From assembly GCA_036785705.1 (NCBI GenBank), contig JAWUZG010000056.1:8433001-8497000 (forward strand): DNA of 64,000 nt, in the 5' to 3' direction. The translations under genes and the position numbers were made by a program. How positions within the stretch are numbered: position 1 is the first letter of the stretch; each line of letters begins with the position of its first letter. This stretch comes from Acanthornis magna. Its lineage: Eukaryota; Chordata; Aves; Passeriformes; Acanthizidae. Positions 32,901-47,900 of this stretch are shown here, piece after piece. Below the pieces are notes generated by a model. It was not told where the DNA came from, made no database searches, and worked only from the letters and a program-made list of their open reading frames with translations.

Positions 32901-35900
32901 TATTTTCCTTGTCTGTTTCTTTGGTAGGAGAACACATAGACTACTGTGGTTATGCTGTGCTCCCGATGGCTATAGAACAAGATATCCTGGTTGCAGTAGA
33001 ACCTGTACAAACTCAAGTTGTGCAACTGGCAAATACCAATTCTTCATACTTGTACGTAATTACTTTGTGTGTTCACTAATTTTTATGAAACTCTTTATGC
33101 AATTGCAATACAGTTTACCTTTGCAGAGATCTGACAAACTTCCATTGCAATACAAAGTCTGATTGTGTAAAACAATTTATATCAGCAGATGGAATCCCAC
33201 TGACTGATGCCTTGCTGTGTGTATTAGAGCAATAGCTTTGCAGCTGCTGTCTCCCACCTGTTTGTTTTTACTCTTGAAAGGCCTCTGATTTTTCAGTCCT
33301 TCTAAAACTGCAATTTTGTCTTCCCTTCTTTTAGCTCATCTTTCTTGCTATAGTCCCCATACATGGCAGCAGCTCAGTTTCTCCTGCAGAAGGGAGTGAA
33401 ATGTTTTGTAATCAATTACTGCAGAGGTAAGGTAACACTCCCCTGCTCTGGAGAACCTGGGACCATGTTTTCATGACACAATGGCTTTAGCAATAATCCT
33501 GGCTCAAAAACTCTGTATTCCCTTGCTTCCGCTTCCTCCACAGCTGTTGTTCACAGAATTATACACCAATTTAGGTTGGAAGGGACTTTTGAAGATCCCT
33601 TGTAAATATCTTGTTGGCCTTCTGCTGAGCTCCCTGCCAATGTCTTTCATGTATTGGAAACCCCAAAACTGGATGCAATATTCCAGCTATGGTCTCACAA
33701 GTGCTGAACATAGGGAAATAATCCTGCCACTCTATTCAACTCCAGCCACGTTTTCCTGCTTCTTTGTAACAGACTGGTATTTGTGTAGTTGCATGACAGT
33801 TCAGATCAGGTCACTCATCCACATGAGCTTTTGTGGACATTTTGCAAAAATCAGAATCAGCAAAAGCTTAGTTTAAGCCATTTTTATTGAGCCATTGGTT
33901 TAATTGGTAAATTAGTCCCTGAAAGCACAGTGTGTGGCAGCAGAGGGACAGGAACATACTGTCAAAAGAGGAAAATACTTGAGCGCATATTCCTGCTTAA
34001 AGCTCAGTTTGTTCTAAAAAACATGTTCTGAGCTGCTGCCTGTGACTAAGACAGTTGAAACGAATTTATACTTCCATGCTAAGTATAAATACTCAGAGAT
34101 TTTTCACTTTATGGTGTATGTTTTCACATTACAGCTGGGCTGAATTAAGAATTTGCCACTGCCAGAAAGTGATGGCTTGGCTTCTTTTACCCCTAGTCCC
34201 CTGTACCTGCTTCTAAGATCAATTCATCCTCTGCCTTTTAGCAGGTGTAGAGGACTTGTTTGATCTTAAGGTAAATTGCACTATTCCCCCATTTTTTGCT
34301 TGGTGAATTTTCTCATTTTAGTGAATTGCCATGCACTCGGCACCAAAGCTGGCTTGGGGTAAACAGTGGGAACAAGCAGTGGTGAATAAGGAAAGGAAAT
34401 GGAAGATATGCCTGGGACCTTTCCCTTTCTTCAACAGCAGCCTCCCACCAGGGCTTAATCTGTATTGCAAAACCATTCTGCAAGAGACAATAGCTTCAGA
34501 ATTACAATAGTTTTGATTAGGAAAAATTGTTACAATGGACACTAAATAAAGCAGTAATGAAAAGGTAAACAGTTTCACTTAGTCTACAAGCTTTGTTGCA
34601 TTATATTGCAACTGAAATGGCCTTTTCTACCAAATCTAGAATTATAGCCTTTGAATTTAAATTGCACACATAGTCACTATATTTTTACATCTGTGCTGGT
34701 TTCAGTTTGAAATCATATGCTTAAAGCCATAAACCACGAAGAGGTCTCAGAGCACAGCATTAAGCATCTTGGTTTTGTTGAGACACTGTTGCTTAAAAAC
34801 AAAGCTAAAACATGCCCATAATTTCATAACAAAGAAATATTTTTCAACACTTTGAATGTTACACCACATAACAAAACTGATGACAGTATGTCTTTTTTTC
34901 CCAGCCAGTTACACTGGTAGATTTAAGCCTGTGGTGAATGCATATGTATAGGCCTTTGGTGAGCAAGGATTAACCAAAATCCTCCATAGAATCACTATTT
35001 CCTATTTCATTCTTCTTTTGTAAACTAGTAAACTGTGGAACAGTTCTGTAGCACTCTTCTACCCTAATAGTTCATGTTAACTTTTAGTAGAAATAGGACA
35101 GAGAACAGGTTGCTAGAAAAATCACCTGTTTGTTTTTCATCATAAATTATCTCAACTGATCTGATGCCTTTTATGTAATTGGGATTAAAAAGGTATTCAA
35201 AACTTACATTCCTTTGAGGTTCCTGATACCTCCCCATCAAAAAACATCTTTGTAATTGAGAAGTATGTGTAGTGAGAATATCAGACATTATACTTCTCAA
35301 AATGCCTTCAGAAGTACCAGAGGATGGTAATTACCAATCAGTTTCTATCTCAGGGCAAAACCTGAAAGTTTTGTTTATTTGTTTGTTTTTAAATCAGGGT
35401 ATTTGTACAGAGGATTCAAACAGATAAACTAACAGATTGACAAGACAATAAGGTTAGGTTCTGTGAGAAAGAGCTAAACTGGTCTCCCAAAAATAAGCAT
35501 TATTTATTATTCAAGCAGTAAAAGTCACCTCAGTCACACTACTTAAAAATCCCATCTCTTCTAATTATACAGAAAAATTGAAATGCTTATGTCTGGTTAT
35601 GGAGAAGTGGCATTCTTTCCTAAGCATTCTTTAAAACAGAAAGGCTGGAACAGACAATATCGGAGTATTTTTGTTTCATGGGTATGTTTTTCCCAGTCTT
35701 TTATTTTATTTTGTTTTAAAGTTCTTATATTGAACTGCCTACTTTTCAGTAGGAGGTTCAAAGGCAAGCTTGAAGCTTTACTGATTTAAGATAAAGCTTG
35801 GGTATTTAGGAACTGGTTTTTATAAAAAACTGAATGTGATAATAAAAAATAGACTTAAGGATTCTGGGGATCTTGACAGTCTTGCATTCTGTGTTTGTGT

Positions 35901-38900
35901 GAATTATGTCCATATGAAACTTGCCAAAATCAAATCCTTTTTTTTCTTCCATTTTCTATGTGAGAAGATTGCAAAAAGGAGCAAAATGCATTTTAAGAAG
36001 TCATTATTTTAATTTATCTTGAGAACCAGCAAATATAGCCATAATATATGTCTTCTTCATTGAAGTTTTACTCTGTCTGAAAGAGTAAAAAGAATTATGA
36101 AGATAAAATATTTTAGAACTCTTCCTTGAGGCAAAGAGGACTTAAGATTGCTTTTCTGTTAATCAGTTTTACACATTGCTTTCCACAAATCTTGTTTTTT
36201 ACAACAATAATTTAGGATTATTGTAGGAAACAAGCATAAGCAAACACAGAATTTTTTAATCTTTATTACTTTTGACAAGTATTTTCTATTTTACAAATAC
36301 TTCAGGGGATTATAATTTTATTCAAAAGCCATAAGCAAGTTGATGTTTTATTCTCGTAGGGACCTTTCTAAATACACATGAATCTCAAACTGGAAGAATT
36401 TACAGCCACTCTCAAACTTTCCTTGTACTCTAATCCCAATACTCCCTTTCACATCTTTTGTGTTACTCTACAAAACCTAGTTAATTTCTGACACTAGCTT
36501 TGTTTAATTCTTTGCTTCTGCATTGTTGATAAAATCCTGTTTGTGGCACTAAGATAGCAGCTCCCATGTTTAACTGTACACCAGTCTGGTGGGTTTGCAC
36601 TGTAATTAAGGTTGAAATTGAATCTATAATTGGCAAAATGGGAATTCTAAGTTGATACTCAAAGTGCAAGGTCTGTCACGTACCATTGAGCTAGGAATAG
36701 TCTGTAGGCTGGTAGTACAAGTGGAGTAACTCACTACAGTGTGGAAAGCAATAGATCATAGGAATTGTGGGGCCTCTTCAACACTGGTTGTTGCTTTGGG
36801 GGTCTCATGACATAAAAATTGCAGCCTTTAAGTGCACCAGAGTAAAGTGAGCTTTTCAGACATTGGTTGAAGACAATTATATCATAGCAAATATGCTTTA
36901 TATTTATATAACTTTTTCTCCATAGGTAACAGAATAATTAACTGATAAAAACATCTTTTCACTGGTATCCATTACAGGTATTAATTAGTGATGTCATTTT
37001 GGACAAAAATAAACCCAGCAAGTCAATAACCTACAGAGTTTACTGGGACCAGTGTAAGAAGGAAAAATTCCATCCTCTTAGGAGTTGTAGACTGTCCCCA
37101 GAAATATTATTTCTTGAAACTGGTTTTATTCCCATTAAGTATTTCCAGGAATTCAGCTGCCTCTGTTCATATTCTTTAGCAGACCTTGCCTTGTAAAGCA
37201 CATTTTAGTCTGCAACTTTGGAATATTTTTGATTAGATTTCTTGACATTCTCAGTGCCTTTGCTGTTTCTATGTCGGGCACCTGCTGCCATGACATCAAG
37301 CAGATAAAGTTCCTGGGTGTTCAAGAGACAGACTGCCAAACAACTTGCACGCCTTGGGGACTGATGCACTCTCTCTGAGGCCTCTGCATGTCACTCCATG
37401 CTCATTTTGACAGCACCTGCCTGTTCTTTAGGGACATTCAAGCTTATTATTTTTATTATTTTGAAAGGAAGGTGGAGTAGGAGTTATCCTGGAGGAAACA
37501 GATACTTAAACGAAATAATTTTATCTTGTAACATACATAATACCGTTCTGCAGCATTAGGCCTGTTTTAGTAAAGTGCCATTCAGAGCAAAGGTAGTGAA
37601 GATGAAATCCTGAGCAGGAATTATCAGAGAGCCTGAAGTTTATCTGTGTCTAGTCAAGGTTTGACAGATACGATTATTTAGATTTTCACTTCTAAGAAAT
37701 CATGATAGCATACACATACATGATGGAACGCATCCTACCTTAATGAAGGTTGTCAAAGGCAGCTTAATTTCTGGATTTATTTTATATATTCTTTATACCT
37801 AATCAAGAACTCCTGTGCTTTCATCTAAAATAACCATACAGAAATGATTAATAAAGAAGATATGTAAAAAGATCAAACAAAAAACCAAGCCAGAAAACAT
37901 TGCACTGAAAACCATAAACCCGGTTTTGTCCATCAGCAGGTGGCAGTAACAAGCCATGTTTTTTCAAACGACATTTAATATAAATTAAAGCCTCAAGGTT
38001 TTTCTGTTTTTGCAGGGATTTCAGTACTAGTGTTAATAACATTCAGATTAACAAAACCAAACCTCAGTGGCATAACTACTTCCTGTGTGGACTGAAGGGT
38101 ATTCAGGTAAGACAAATCCATTTAACTTATGAAATTAATGTAGAAGTAAAATACAACAAGAATACCTATTTACCCTCACAATGTTTCCCTGCGTTATATA
38201 GCTTTTTTTTTTTTTTACATACAGTTAAGTATCTTTATGCTAAAATTTGAAGAGGAGACATGAGTGGGTTTGCTTTAAAATATTTGCAGAGCACTATTTT
38301 CATCTCTGTAAAACAAATTACAATAGCAAATAATTACTTAGGAAAGTCATGATCAAACATTATCAGGATGACATTTCTGTATTTTGAAGTTAAAAGGAAT
38401 GCTTTCCAATGGAATCATCTAATTAAAATTTGCTTTGAAAAAGGTTTGGAGGCTTGTCTTTAAGGCCCTGAAGATCGTATCTTAGTCCGTTTCTTTCTAT
38501 GGAAACATTTAAAAAACATGAACTTCCATTGATGCTGAAAACCTATAATTTGTGCACAACAGCTGAGTGAAGCTGACTCATGCAGTAGGCAAAAGAATAT
38601 GTAAAAGTCAAGTAAACAGCATACAGAAGGAATAATCCATTAAGAACCATTACTCATCCTGGTTTTCGGTGTTTGGAATTTGAATGGGATTTCAGAATGT
38701 CCCGAGTTAAAAAGTGCAGCTCTGCAGGGAAGGGCACACTTACGGTAAAGGCAGGAGCACAAACACACAGAGGTTTTCCTGCCTGCCCCCTCGAGCTTTA
38801 TCTCCGTTCTGAGCTTGCCTGTCTCCACACTGACCTGAACACCCAACTGTTGTCAAACCAAGTGCTGGTCGTCAGCGCTGCCCTGGGAGGCAGTCTCCGC

Positions 38901-41900
38901 TCACCATCAAGGCTCCTGCAAATCTCACCTGCTGTTTGCAGCTGAGTCACAGAATTCACAGAATTCATGGCCCTTTGAGGGAAAAAAAATAAAGAAGGTG
39001 ACTTCTCTCCTCGATGTCAATCCAGTGATATTTCTGGAAGGGCAGATGGGATAAACAGTGATTGCTAGGTCAGGAACAGGTCACCACAGCTAGCCCAAAT
39101 TATGGGTAAATGTGCTTTTTAAAGCACATGAAGTTTGCCTCAGGATAGGCCATCTAGGTCATCCCACATGATAATCCAATAGATAAGGACTACAGACACC
39201 AAAAGGCCTACCTCAGACCTGCCACTGGAGTCTTCAAAATATAATATACAGAACAATCAGTGCCACAAATCACTTTATTACAATTCGCAGGTCCTAAACA
39301 GCCCCTTGCTGCTGTGTATGGACCCCAATATATTACTTACATGTGCAGTAACATAAGTATTTTCAATTTTGTATTGCTCAGTAACACAGGCATTTAAATT
39401 GCATTGACTGTAGAGATATAGATTCGATTTCTTTACAATATATCCTTTCTTATATTAAGGCTAGCATGACCAATTGACTTTATTTATTTTGCAGTCTGCT
39501 ACTGAGGTTTGTTTCCTAAGGACAAGCTTTCATACTTGAAGGTTAATTTGCAAAGCAGGTTTGCAGACTCTAGTACTGGCAGAAAATAAGCATAAATGTT
39601 ACAGACTTAAAAAACACTGAAATACAAGTACTCAGAGGGTCCAGCAGGATAATCTGTTTATATTAAGTTGAACATGCTATCCTTTGGGGACAGAACTGTT
39701 GCAGAACTTGGCAAAGTCCATTTTCATTTTTGAAACTGAAGTACGTTTTCTATTTAAACATTGCGTGATAAGTCTGCAAGCCTGATTCACATTCAAGACA
39801 ATCCAGAAACTGTGGATCAGTTTCTGGTTACTCAAGCATTTTCTGTTTATGAACAAGCCTGTCTAGTGTTCTTCATGAAGGGGCATGGGCAGTGATAGTA
39901 TTCTAGATACGAATTTCCTTTATTTGTAAAACAGGAAATCCAAATATAATTTGAAGTGATGGTAGAAGACTTTAAAGGAGGTGCTCTCTGTTTGCTGATC
40001 TCTACCATTGGTATTTATGGTTGAAATTGTTTCAGGAGAAGTAGTAGAAATCTTTTGAAGGTGGACATTTCTTTATGAAAATACTGCTATTTTTTCTGAT
40101 TATTGACGCTGTAACATAGTTTATAAGAAGTTTGCTAGAAGTTAGAAGTTAGCTAGTCATATACCCCCCATATACATTTGATGATTTTTTAATAAGTACT
40201 CCATGTTTATTTCAAACTAACAGCAGAGAGAAATTTATATTAAAGTGATTATAAATAAAAAGACAATGCAATGAAAGAATAATTAAAAGAGTATGTACAT
40301 TAGGATTTATGGCTTTTGGATTAAATGTATTATCTGTGATATCTATGGTGTGTAACTTTATTCAAAATATATAAACTAAACAACAAATTAAACAAAATAT
40401 ATAAACTTTATTCAAAAAATAGCATGACTATCCCTGCTGGTAGGTGTGTCTTTGTGACCCTAAAGCACTGAGTTCCTCAAGTACAATTGTGGTTTTCCCA
40501 GTGTCAATCCTGTGGGTACTTCAGGACATGAGTATCTGGCTTTGAAAACAGCTGCATGGCTACTGGTTCCCCATCAGCATCATGTGGCTCCCTAATACCA
40601 CATGGCAGCATTGGAAGTGAAGCATAAAGTGGACCTTGGGCTCTTTGTGGTGCCTAAAATGAAGAGCTGTTAAGAAAAGGACAAAAGTCGGGTATGAAAT
40701 GATTGGTAACTTCACACTGTCACCACGGCAGCTCAAAGCAGAGGCAGTTGCTGCAAAACCCACCCACGAAGCTTGGTGAATTCTTGGGCGTTCTGCCCAT
40801 ATTGAGTTCTGCTTGGGGTAGTTATATGTTTGTGTACAGGAATTGCAGACATACCTTTGGCTGAAGCCCTACAATTGGCTTTGTTCTTAAGGAATAGAAT
40901 GAAAATTTTGCTTTTGCTTTATTTTGGAGATACCAGAAGCAGGTCCTTGGTTCCAGCAACTCAGCAGAAGGATTCTCTTTCTAAGTATCAGATAATTGCA
41001 AGCCTGAGCCTGTCTGTACTTGAAACTGAGATTGTTTATTTTTTCATTGTTAGGAACATTTTGGTCTTAATAACCCAACTGGAATGAATTGTCTGCTAGA
41101 TGGAACCATCCCTCCAAGTTCTGGTCTCTCTAGCTCCAGTGCTTTGGTGTGCTGTGCAGGACTCGTGACACTCCGAGCTAATGGAAAAACCCTCTCTAAG
41201 GTAATTTACTGTAAAACACAGGAGTATCAGCAGTAAAATTCTACTTAAAATTTAATATTGTTAATGCCTGTAAACATTAAAAACACGATACAATTGTTTT
41301 TGCAAAGAGTTGTTGGATATAAACTTAAGATATTGCACAATTGAGCAAACATCTTTGGCCAAATTTTGGCAGGATTTGAATTTGGCAAGAAAAGAGGCTT
41401 ACATTAAAGCTGAAAAAAGCATTATTGTAAGCCTGTATTTTGGCCAACCATCAGGTCCATGCCTGGACCAGATGTGCTATCTGCAGGCCAGGACTGAGGA
41501 TATATGTGCTGAAGCATGTGGACCACACCCCCGAGGCCTTTACCCTCTCCCTGAATGACTTTTCATGGCTTTAACAGCAGAGCATCTGTTGGAGGCCTGT
41601 GGAACAATTTCTTGATAAATTATATAATCAGCACAAAGTAGAGGTAAAATTCTTCCATCTGACTCTCCTTACCCTCTTCACAGTTTTTTTGGAATGAACA
41701 TATTTACAATCCAAAATGTATTCCTCGCTTTTAAACAAACATTAGTCTAAAAACAAACCCCAAGTATGTGACCTGTTAGCAGTACAACTGTCAGTACTGT
41801 TTGGCTTTTGTAATACAGATTTCTGGTGGAGTCATGGTCCTTGAAGGTGCCATATGGGAATGAAGTTCTCTCCATTAAAAACGTCTGGTTAAGTGAAACT

Positions 41901-44900
41901 AGGATCTTAAATTAGAACATTGTCAGGAAGAGAAAAGAACAGATCTAAATGTGACTGCTACACATATTTGTGCCTATTGTCTAAGACAGACATTCCCAAA
42001 TTGTGGTATAAAGCCAACTGAAAGTGGTACATGATGATGGCAGCTGTTAACTCTGCTTGTAGCAAGCACTTCTCTGAGCGATGTAGTGAACAGACCCACA
42101 CAGAAGGTTTTTACTGATCTTGAGATATTGAGATATTCTTGAGATATTCTTCTCTATGGAGCTGCAGCTGCAGGAATCCTCTCAGCAGTGAGTGCACCAT
42201 CCCACATTGCCCAGCTCCTCTTGCTGGCTTCAGGAGTGTCAGGCAGAGCTCAGGCAGAGCTCAGGCAGAAGGAAGCAGGGTTGGTGAGGCAGAGAAGCTT
42301 TTTACCTAAGAGGAGGGGGCTGTAGGTGCTGTCACCCTGACTTGTGTTGGTGTGTGGTCAAAAGGTCAGTAAGGGATTGGACACCACAACAGAGGCTCTG
42401 GTTTGTGAGATGAGACACACAGAGCAGCAGTAGATGAAAACATGGAATTGAGGATCCTTCTTTGATGAATGAGACTTTGCAGTTAAAGGGTTGGAGGTGA
42501 CAGGGTGTGTACTTGGCCTGGCAAGAAGCTTCTGGTTTTGCATAGATGGTCCTACCGCAGGTCAGAACCATCTCTGATGGTGGTCACCTCAGAGCTTGGG
42601 AACTACTGATCAAAATCACTGGAGTGCACAAGTTCAGAAATTGGGTATCTGCATAATCCATAAAACTGACAAAGGTCAGAAAGCCCAAATTTTACTAGGT
42701 AGTAAAAATCTGTATCTGGAAAATCAGAAGCTAGGTTTTCATTATTCCCATACTGCACAGTGTTCTTCAGAGAATAAATGATACAGTGAGCTGAATTCTT
42801 GAGATGAATTTACATGTGGCTTGGGAGTACCAGCCGGCATTATGCCGGACTTGTTGTAAAGAAAGGTGCAAAAGTCCTGTCATTTTCATAGAAAATTATG
42901 GAAGAACAGAAGGAAAACAGAGACTCCACTGAATGTCTTTCCGTCTCCTTGTATGTCTTGTTCAATCCTCTTCTTGGTGGTTGAAAAACGTGCTGAAAGT
43001 TAAGCTTGTGTCTGAAATACAGTTGGACAAACACAAGAGACACAATTGCACATTTTTGTCAGGAAACCCTGCTGTCTGCAGCTGGATATTTTGCACTTGT
43101 GATGAAAAATGAGCAATTAATGTACAGATGAGAATTCTCAATAGCCATCGTAGGAGCAGTTAAGAACATATCCAAGGTTTTGTGTGCTTGCATAGACCAA
43201 GGCACCTGGTTGTAATGGTTAAGAGAGGATGACAACTCTGAAGACTGATTGCTTTTGTCCAGGCTATAAGTTTCCCCAAATCTTACAGTACAGTAAAAAC
43301 ACATTCGGTGTTTTTGGCTAATTTATGATTTAGCATTAGAGACCTCTTACATCTAGCTAAATCCAGAGTCTCTGTTGCACTGGATTTATGCTTAGCCTTG
43401 CAGAACTGCCCTGTATAAGGCAGGGCTAGTCTGAGTATAAATTAGAGCAATCTAGGCATGTGAGCCCTCAGAAGTATAAAATGTGTTCTGGCCACTTCTT
43501 GCCAGCTCCTAATGCATCCTGTGCTGGTGTCAAGGGGTATCTGTGCAGGATCCAGTCCTGCTGGCTCTGTGTCAGCAGGGAGCTCCCCCGTGGCAGGGGA
43601 GTTCTTAGCTGAGCTGAAGTAGGGGCTTTCCAGATCCTTTCTACTAGAAAGCAAACCAGGACCTTGCATTTTTAAGGCTCTGGATATTTATGTGTTTGTT
43701 TATTTTAAACAAGAAATATCACTTTACCACTCCCATCCTTCTTTTTTTTTTCTTTTCCAAATGCTTTAGAGTTGTGAAAGTTGTAAATTGTAGTATTTAT
43801 AAGAAACAATATTTGGTTTTAATGGTAATTTTATGAGAAAAGATTGACTTTTTGCCCCTCATTAGTCTGATAGACTACAAAATCTTAGTATGATGGTTTG
43901 TAGCAGGAAGACAGGAAACTTTTGGCTTTGGAATCAAATTTGGCTGAATCGTAGGGCTTCTGTAGCCAAAGTTATGAAAAATTGACCTTTTACTGAATGG
44001 AACATTTATCTGTTTTGTTTCTGTGAAACTATTTTTATGAGAATATTTTAGTTATATGCTCTTTTTCCTGATAAATGTAAGTTTAAAATAGTTGCTGTAG
44101 AGTAAAAGTCAGTGAAATTTAGAGCTTTTATGAGATAACACTTCCAGTGTGAAGTTCGGGCCTATGAGATTAAGAGCCAAAAAACCACAAAATTAAAAAA
44201 CATTGTAAAAGCATGGCTAGAATTTCATGGTGGCTTACTTTAAAAATAGCGCTTTTTTGACATTGAAAACAAAATCAGAAAAAAAAATGCTCTCCCTAAT
44301 TGTGTGTAGCAGTCTGCAATAGGGCATTGTTTCAGTGTGCATAGAATATTTTTTTTAAAAAACCCATCATACACATACACAATAGTTAGGGAAAATACCA
44401 GTTCAAGACAATTCAGCCAGATGTGCAGTGCTAACCAGTTGCAGCAGTGCAATAACATTCAAATAACAAGATGGAAAATGTAGAATGCGATCTTTAAAAA
44501 GAATCCATTTTTCTCCTCCAAACAGGATACCAGTCTAAGGCTGTGTTGGCATCACTCAAACAGCAGCAATGCCCAGTATTAGTAGTTCTTGATTTTAAAG
44601 TGATTTTTACTTCACTGTTACAAAATCAATCTTTTGTATAACTTTTCATCAGGAGAAGATGCTTTTTGTAAAGGAAACATAATAATGCTCTAAACTGTCC
44701 CAGCTTTGTGTTTTGTGGTAGGAATTAATGAGTTCAGCAAATCACTTAGGACTTTGAATAACTAGATTTGCTTGAAAGATGTGCTGTCCAAATGGTAGAT
44801 CTTGTGAAACTAAAGTCTGTTCAGCCACCTTAACATTTTTTCTGTTACGCAAGGCTGGGTAGCTGTGAACATACTTTTTAGGAAGAATAGATCAAAAGTG

Positions 44901-47900
44901 AATAGGGTTTATCTCTGGACATGGAATCATATTTGGCTTAATCTAGATCGAGGAAAAGCTAGGTCAGAGTAAATAAAGCACCTGAATCTAATCTGTAATG
45001 GCACAGTGTCCATTGGCTTCAATTTTCTCTAACTATGGCTCAGATGAATTTGAGTGTGGGTTTTAAATATTTTTAAATAGTATTTAAAAAGTTACTATAC
45101 TTGCTAATGTCACTCACTTCAGTGGGAGAGCAGATAGGCCAACTGGAATCCTTCCTACTTTGTTTCTGAAGCCTCTATGTAATAAGGAAAGTGCTTGAGT
45201 TGAAGCCTTTTACCACTCCTAATCCCTAGCTATCTGGGAAGAAAACCTGTGAGTATCCATATTGATAGTTTGACTTTGAAATTAATAACTTGTGATTATA
45301 ATACTCCTTAGGATTGTTTTATAATCTATTTTATTTTCTTTTAAAAATTATTTTTATTATTTATTTTATTGATCTATCAAAAATCTTTGATAGATGCATG
45401 CTCAGGTTATTTATATGAGAAGCCAATTCGTTTACATAAAAAAGGCACATAGATATTGTATTTTAAAGTACTATTAATATGGAGAAATGCTAAAGTTCCT
45501 TTCTCCCTGTGGAATTAAAAAAACGGGGTTCTTGTTAAGCTTGACTGTGTGTGTTTGTAATCAAGGGGAAACAGAGTACTTTGGAGCAGTGGTAATCAAA
45601 GGCCACAATCTCTCATCAAGCAAATTGATAACCTTCTATTTGAGCATGTTAGAGGGCAGACAAAGTCAAGCTAAGATTGCTGTGCTTATGAGGACATCCA
45701 GATACTATCTGACAAATATTTTCCCATTTTGGAAAAAAGTAAGCATAATTACCTTGCAAAACATATATGAAGTTCAGCTAATTGGGATTTTATGTGCAAA
45801 CTGGAAGCAGATGGCAACTTTCAGCAACCTACTCCTAGTCAAGACCAGATATTACAAATAAAGGCATTCCTGGGGGTAAAAATAACCTCAAAAATTTGGG
45901 CATCATTTTATACCTTACTAAATGAAACACAGTACTTTATATTTCAGAGGTTATTTTCATACCTAGATACATATATATAAAATGTGCACAGATTGGAAAA
46001 AAAATATGACAGTCTAACTAGAGTTTAAATATGCCTTATACAATGGAGAATGTTTCCCTCTTACTGTAAAATACGTATCTTTATCTGTAAATGTTTCTTC
46101 TTAATTTTCAGTCTTGTATATTGTGAACCAAACTCTGTAGAATTTAATAGAAAATCTACACTACATTTACCATTAAATTACCAACATTATTTGTTGTAAA
46201 AGAAAGCAGCAGACTGAGTCTGACTTTTCAGATTAAACTTGCTGAAAAATGTTAAGGAATGTTCATTGGGGAACCATTACTGTATTTCCATAAAGGGAGC
46301 AGATGTATACACTGGACTTCTGACTGAATATATATTTAAATACTCCAGTTACTTAAATTTGCACACTGAAGAGAATTTTGGGGAATAACTTATATTAACA
46401 AATTTACTTTCTTCATGGAGCTTCCATTCGTGAACAATAAAATTTAAAACAGGAAGAAAACAGGGTTTTTTATTTTAAAGATCAGTTACCATTACTACTG
46501 CACTGTAGTATATAGAAAATCTAGCACACTTTACTTTGGCCAAAATGAACTACATTAAACCACTGAGGCACATGTAATTTAATACTATCATTTTTTGGAG
46601 AAGATTGCTTTTCTTTGGCTGCTGTCATTCTGGATTTGTATATATCAAGTTTCTGTGTAATGTAGGGTAAGCTGTTCCAAAAAAATACTAAGCAACATGA
46701 ATTCTGTTTTACTAACAAATATTTGCCTGTCTCCTACTCACTAATTGTCTTACTCTTTTAAGGGGTTTACTCTTACACAAGTTTACTTCTTTAAAGGGTT
46801 ATGTGAGATCGAAAGGGATTGATCACTGGTTTGGAACATATTAACAGTGACAGTTATATAGGGACAAATTCTGTCACAGTTTACACACTGTCCAGACCTA
46901 TTATTTCATGAGTGAAAATCAGAGCAGTTGGCCCTTGGCCTCTTTGTGAGCAGGAGTACTGTTAAAGGTGAAACTCCCTTATCTGTTCTCACTCTCATAA
47001 TTCTTTAGGTTTCTATTTTTAGGATTTTTTTAAAGTAAGTGATCATCTGTTCACTTTCCTTATTCCTAGGATGCTTAAATACTTTCTACATTTGGGCCTT
47101 CATAACATCAAACTGATAGTAAAATAAATGATGGGGCAACAGAGAATTGAGTGAACTGTATGGGGTGGTTCATAATTTATCAGTTCGTCGACTGGAAAAG
47201 AGCAAAATTACTCAGTTGAAAATCTAAGCCTGAATTTGAGGTGTTTCATATTGAAACATAAACAAGTAGAGAAAAGCACATATTAGTGAAAAGTATCATT
47301 TTACTGAAAACTCACTTTTTCCATTAAAAATCCAAAACAAGGTAACATGATGCAGAGCTACTGATGAGTTCTTATTACAAGAAATCTCTCCATCTAGAGT
47401 AACTACACATAAGGCAACTAATAATAAAAAATCACAACCCTTCTTTGTCAGACTAAATTATATCTCCACTGATATGACTTCCCAGATTACACTTTCTGCA
47501 TGCTGGATAGGAAATCTTGTGACTCAAAGATAAAACGGATTTAAGTGGTAGTAATTTCTTTCTTTGTAACCCAAGATTGACTTGCGCCTTATCAGGGAGA
47601 ACCTTAAATTGTTTCAAACAGAAAGCAGGAGTGGTTAGTAGAGTCTTAGATCAAAAGGTAGCCTATATCTGCACAGGGGGCCAGTCGCCTGCTAGACAAA
47701 CTGCTAAGTGTTACCTTATGAAGTAACCTTCTGGACAGACTTTAGAATTAAGCTTTGCAAAAGGAACAGCCTAAAAAAATACATATTGAAAACTGTTAGT
47801 TACAGATTTTTCCTAGTGCTCCAGCTAACATTGTCTAAAACCTGAGAGCAGCTCCCTTAATTAATTTGCATAAATTTCTTAATGCTTAATTTGTTAGTGA

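Noticed and set aside
33040..33058. Use of the second GT (TTGTAC|GTAATT) as the GALK2 exon 3 donor
   Set aside because: Joining it to exon 4 shifts the frame into a stop within a few codons. The earlier donor TT|GTACGT keeps the conserved sequence.
45487..45861. A 124-codon plus-strand frame in GALK2 intron 5
   Set aside because: No domain, no recognisable homology, no CpG island or flanking splice pattern; within chance expectation for 64 kb of six-frame sequence.
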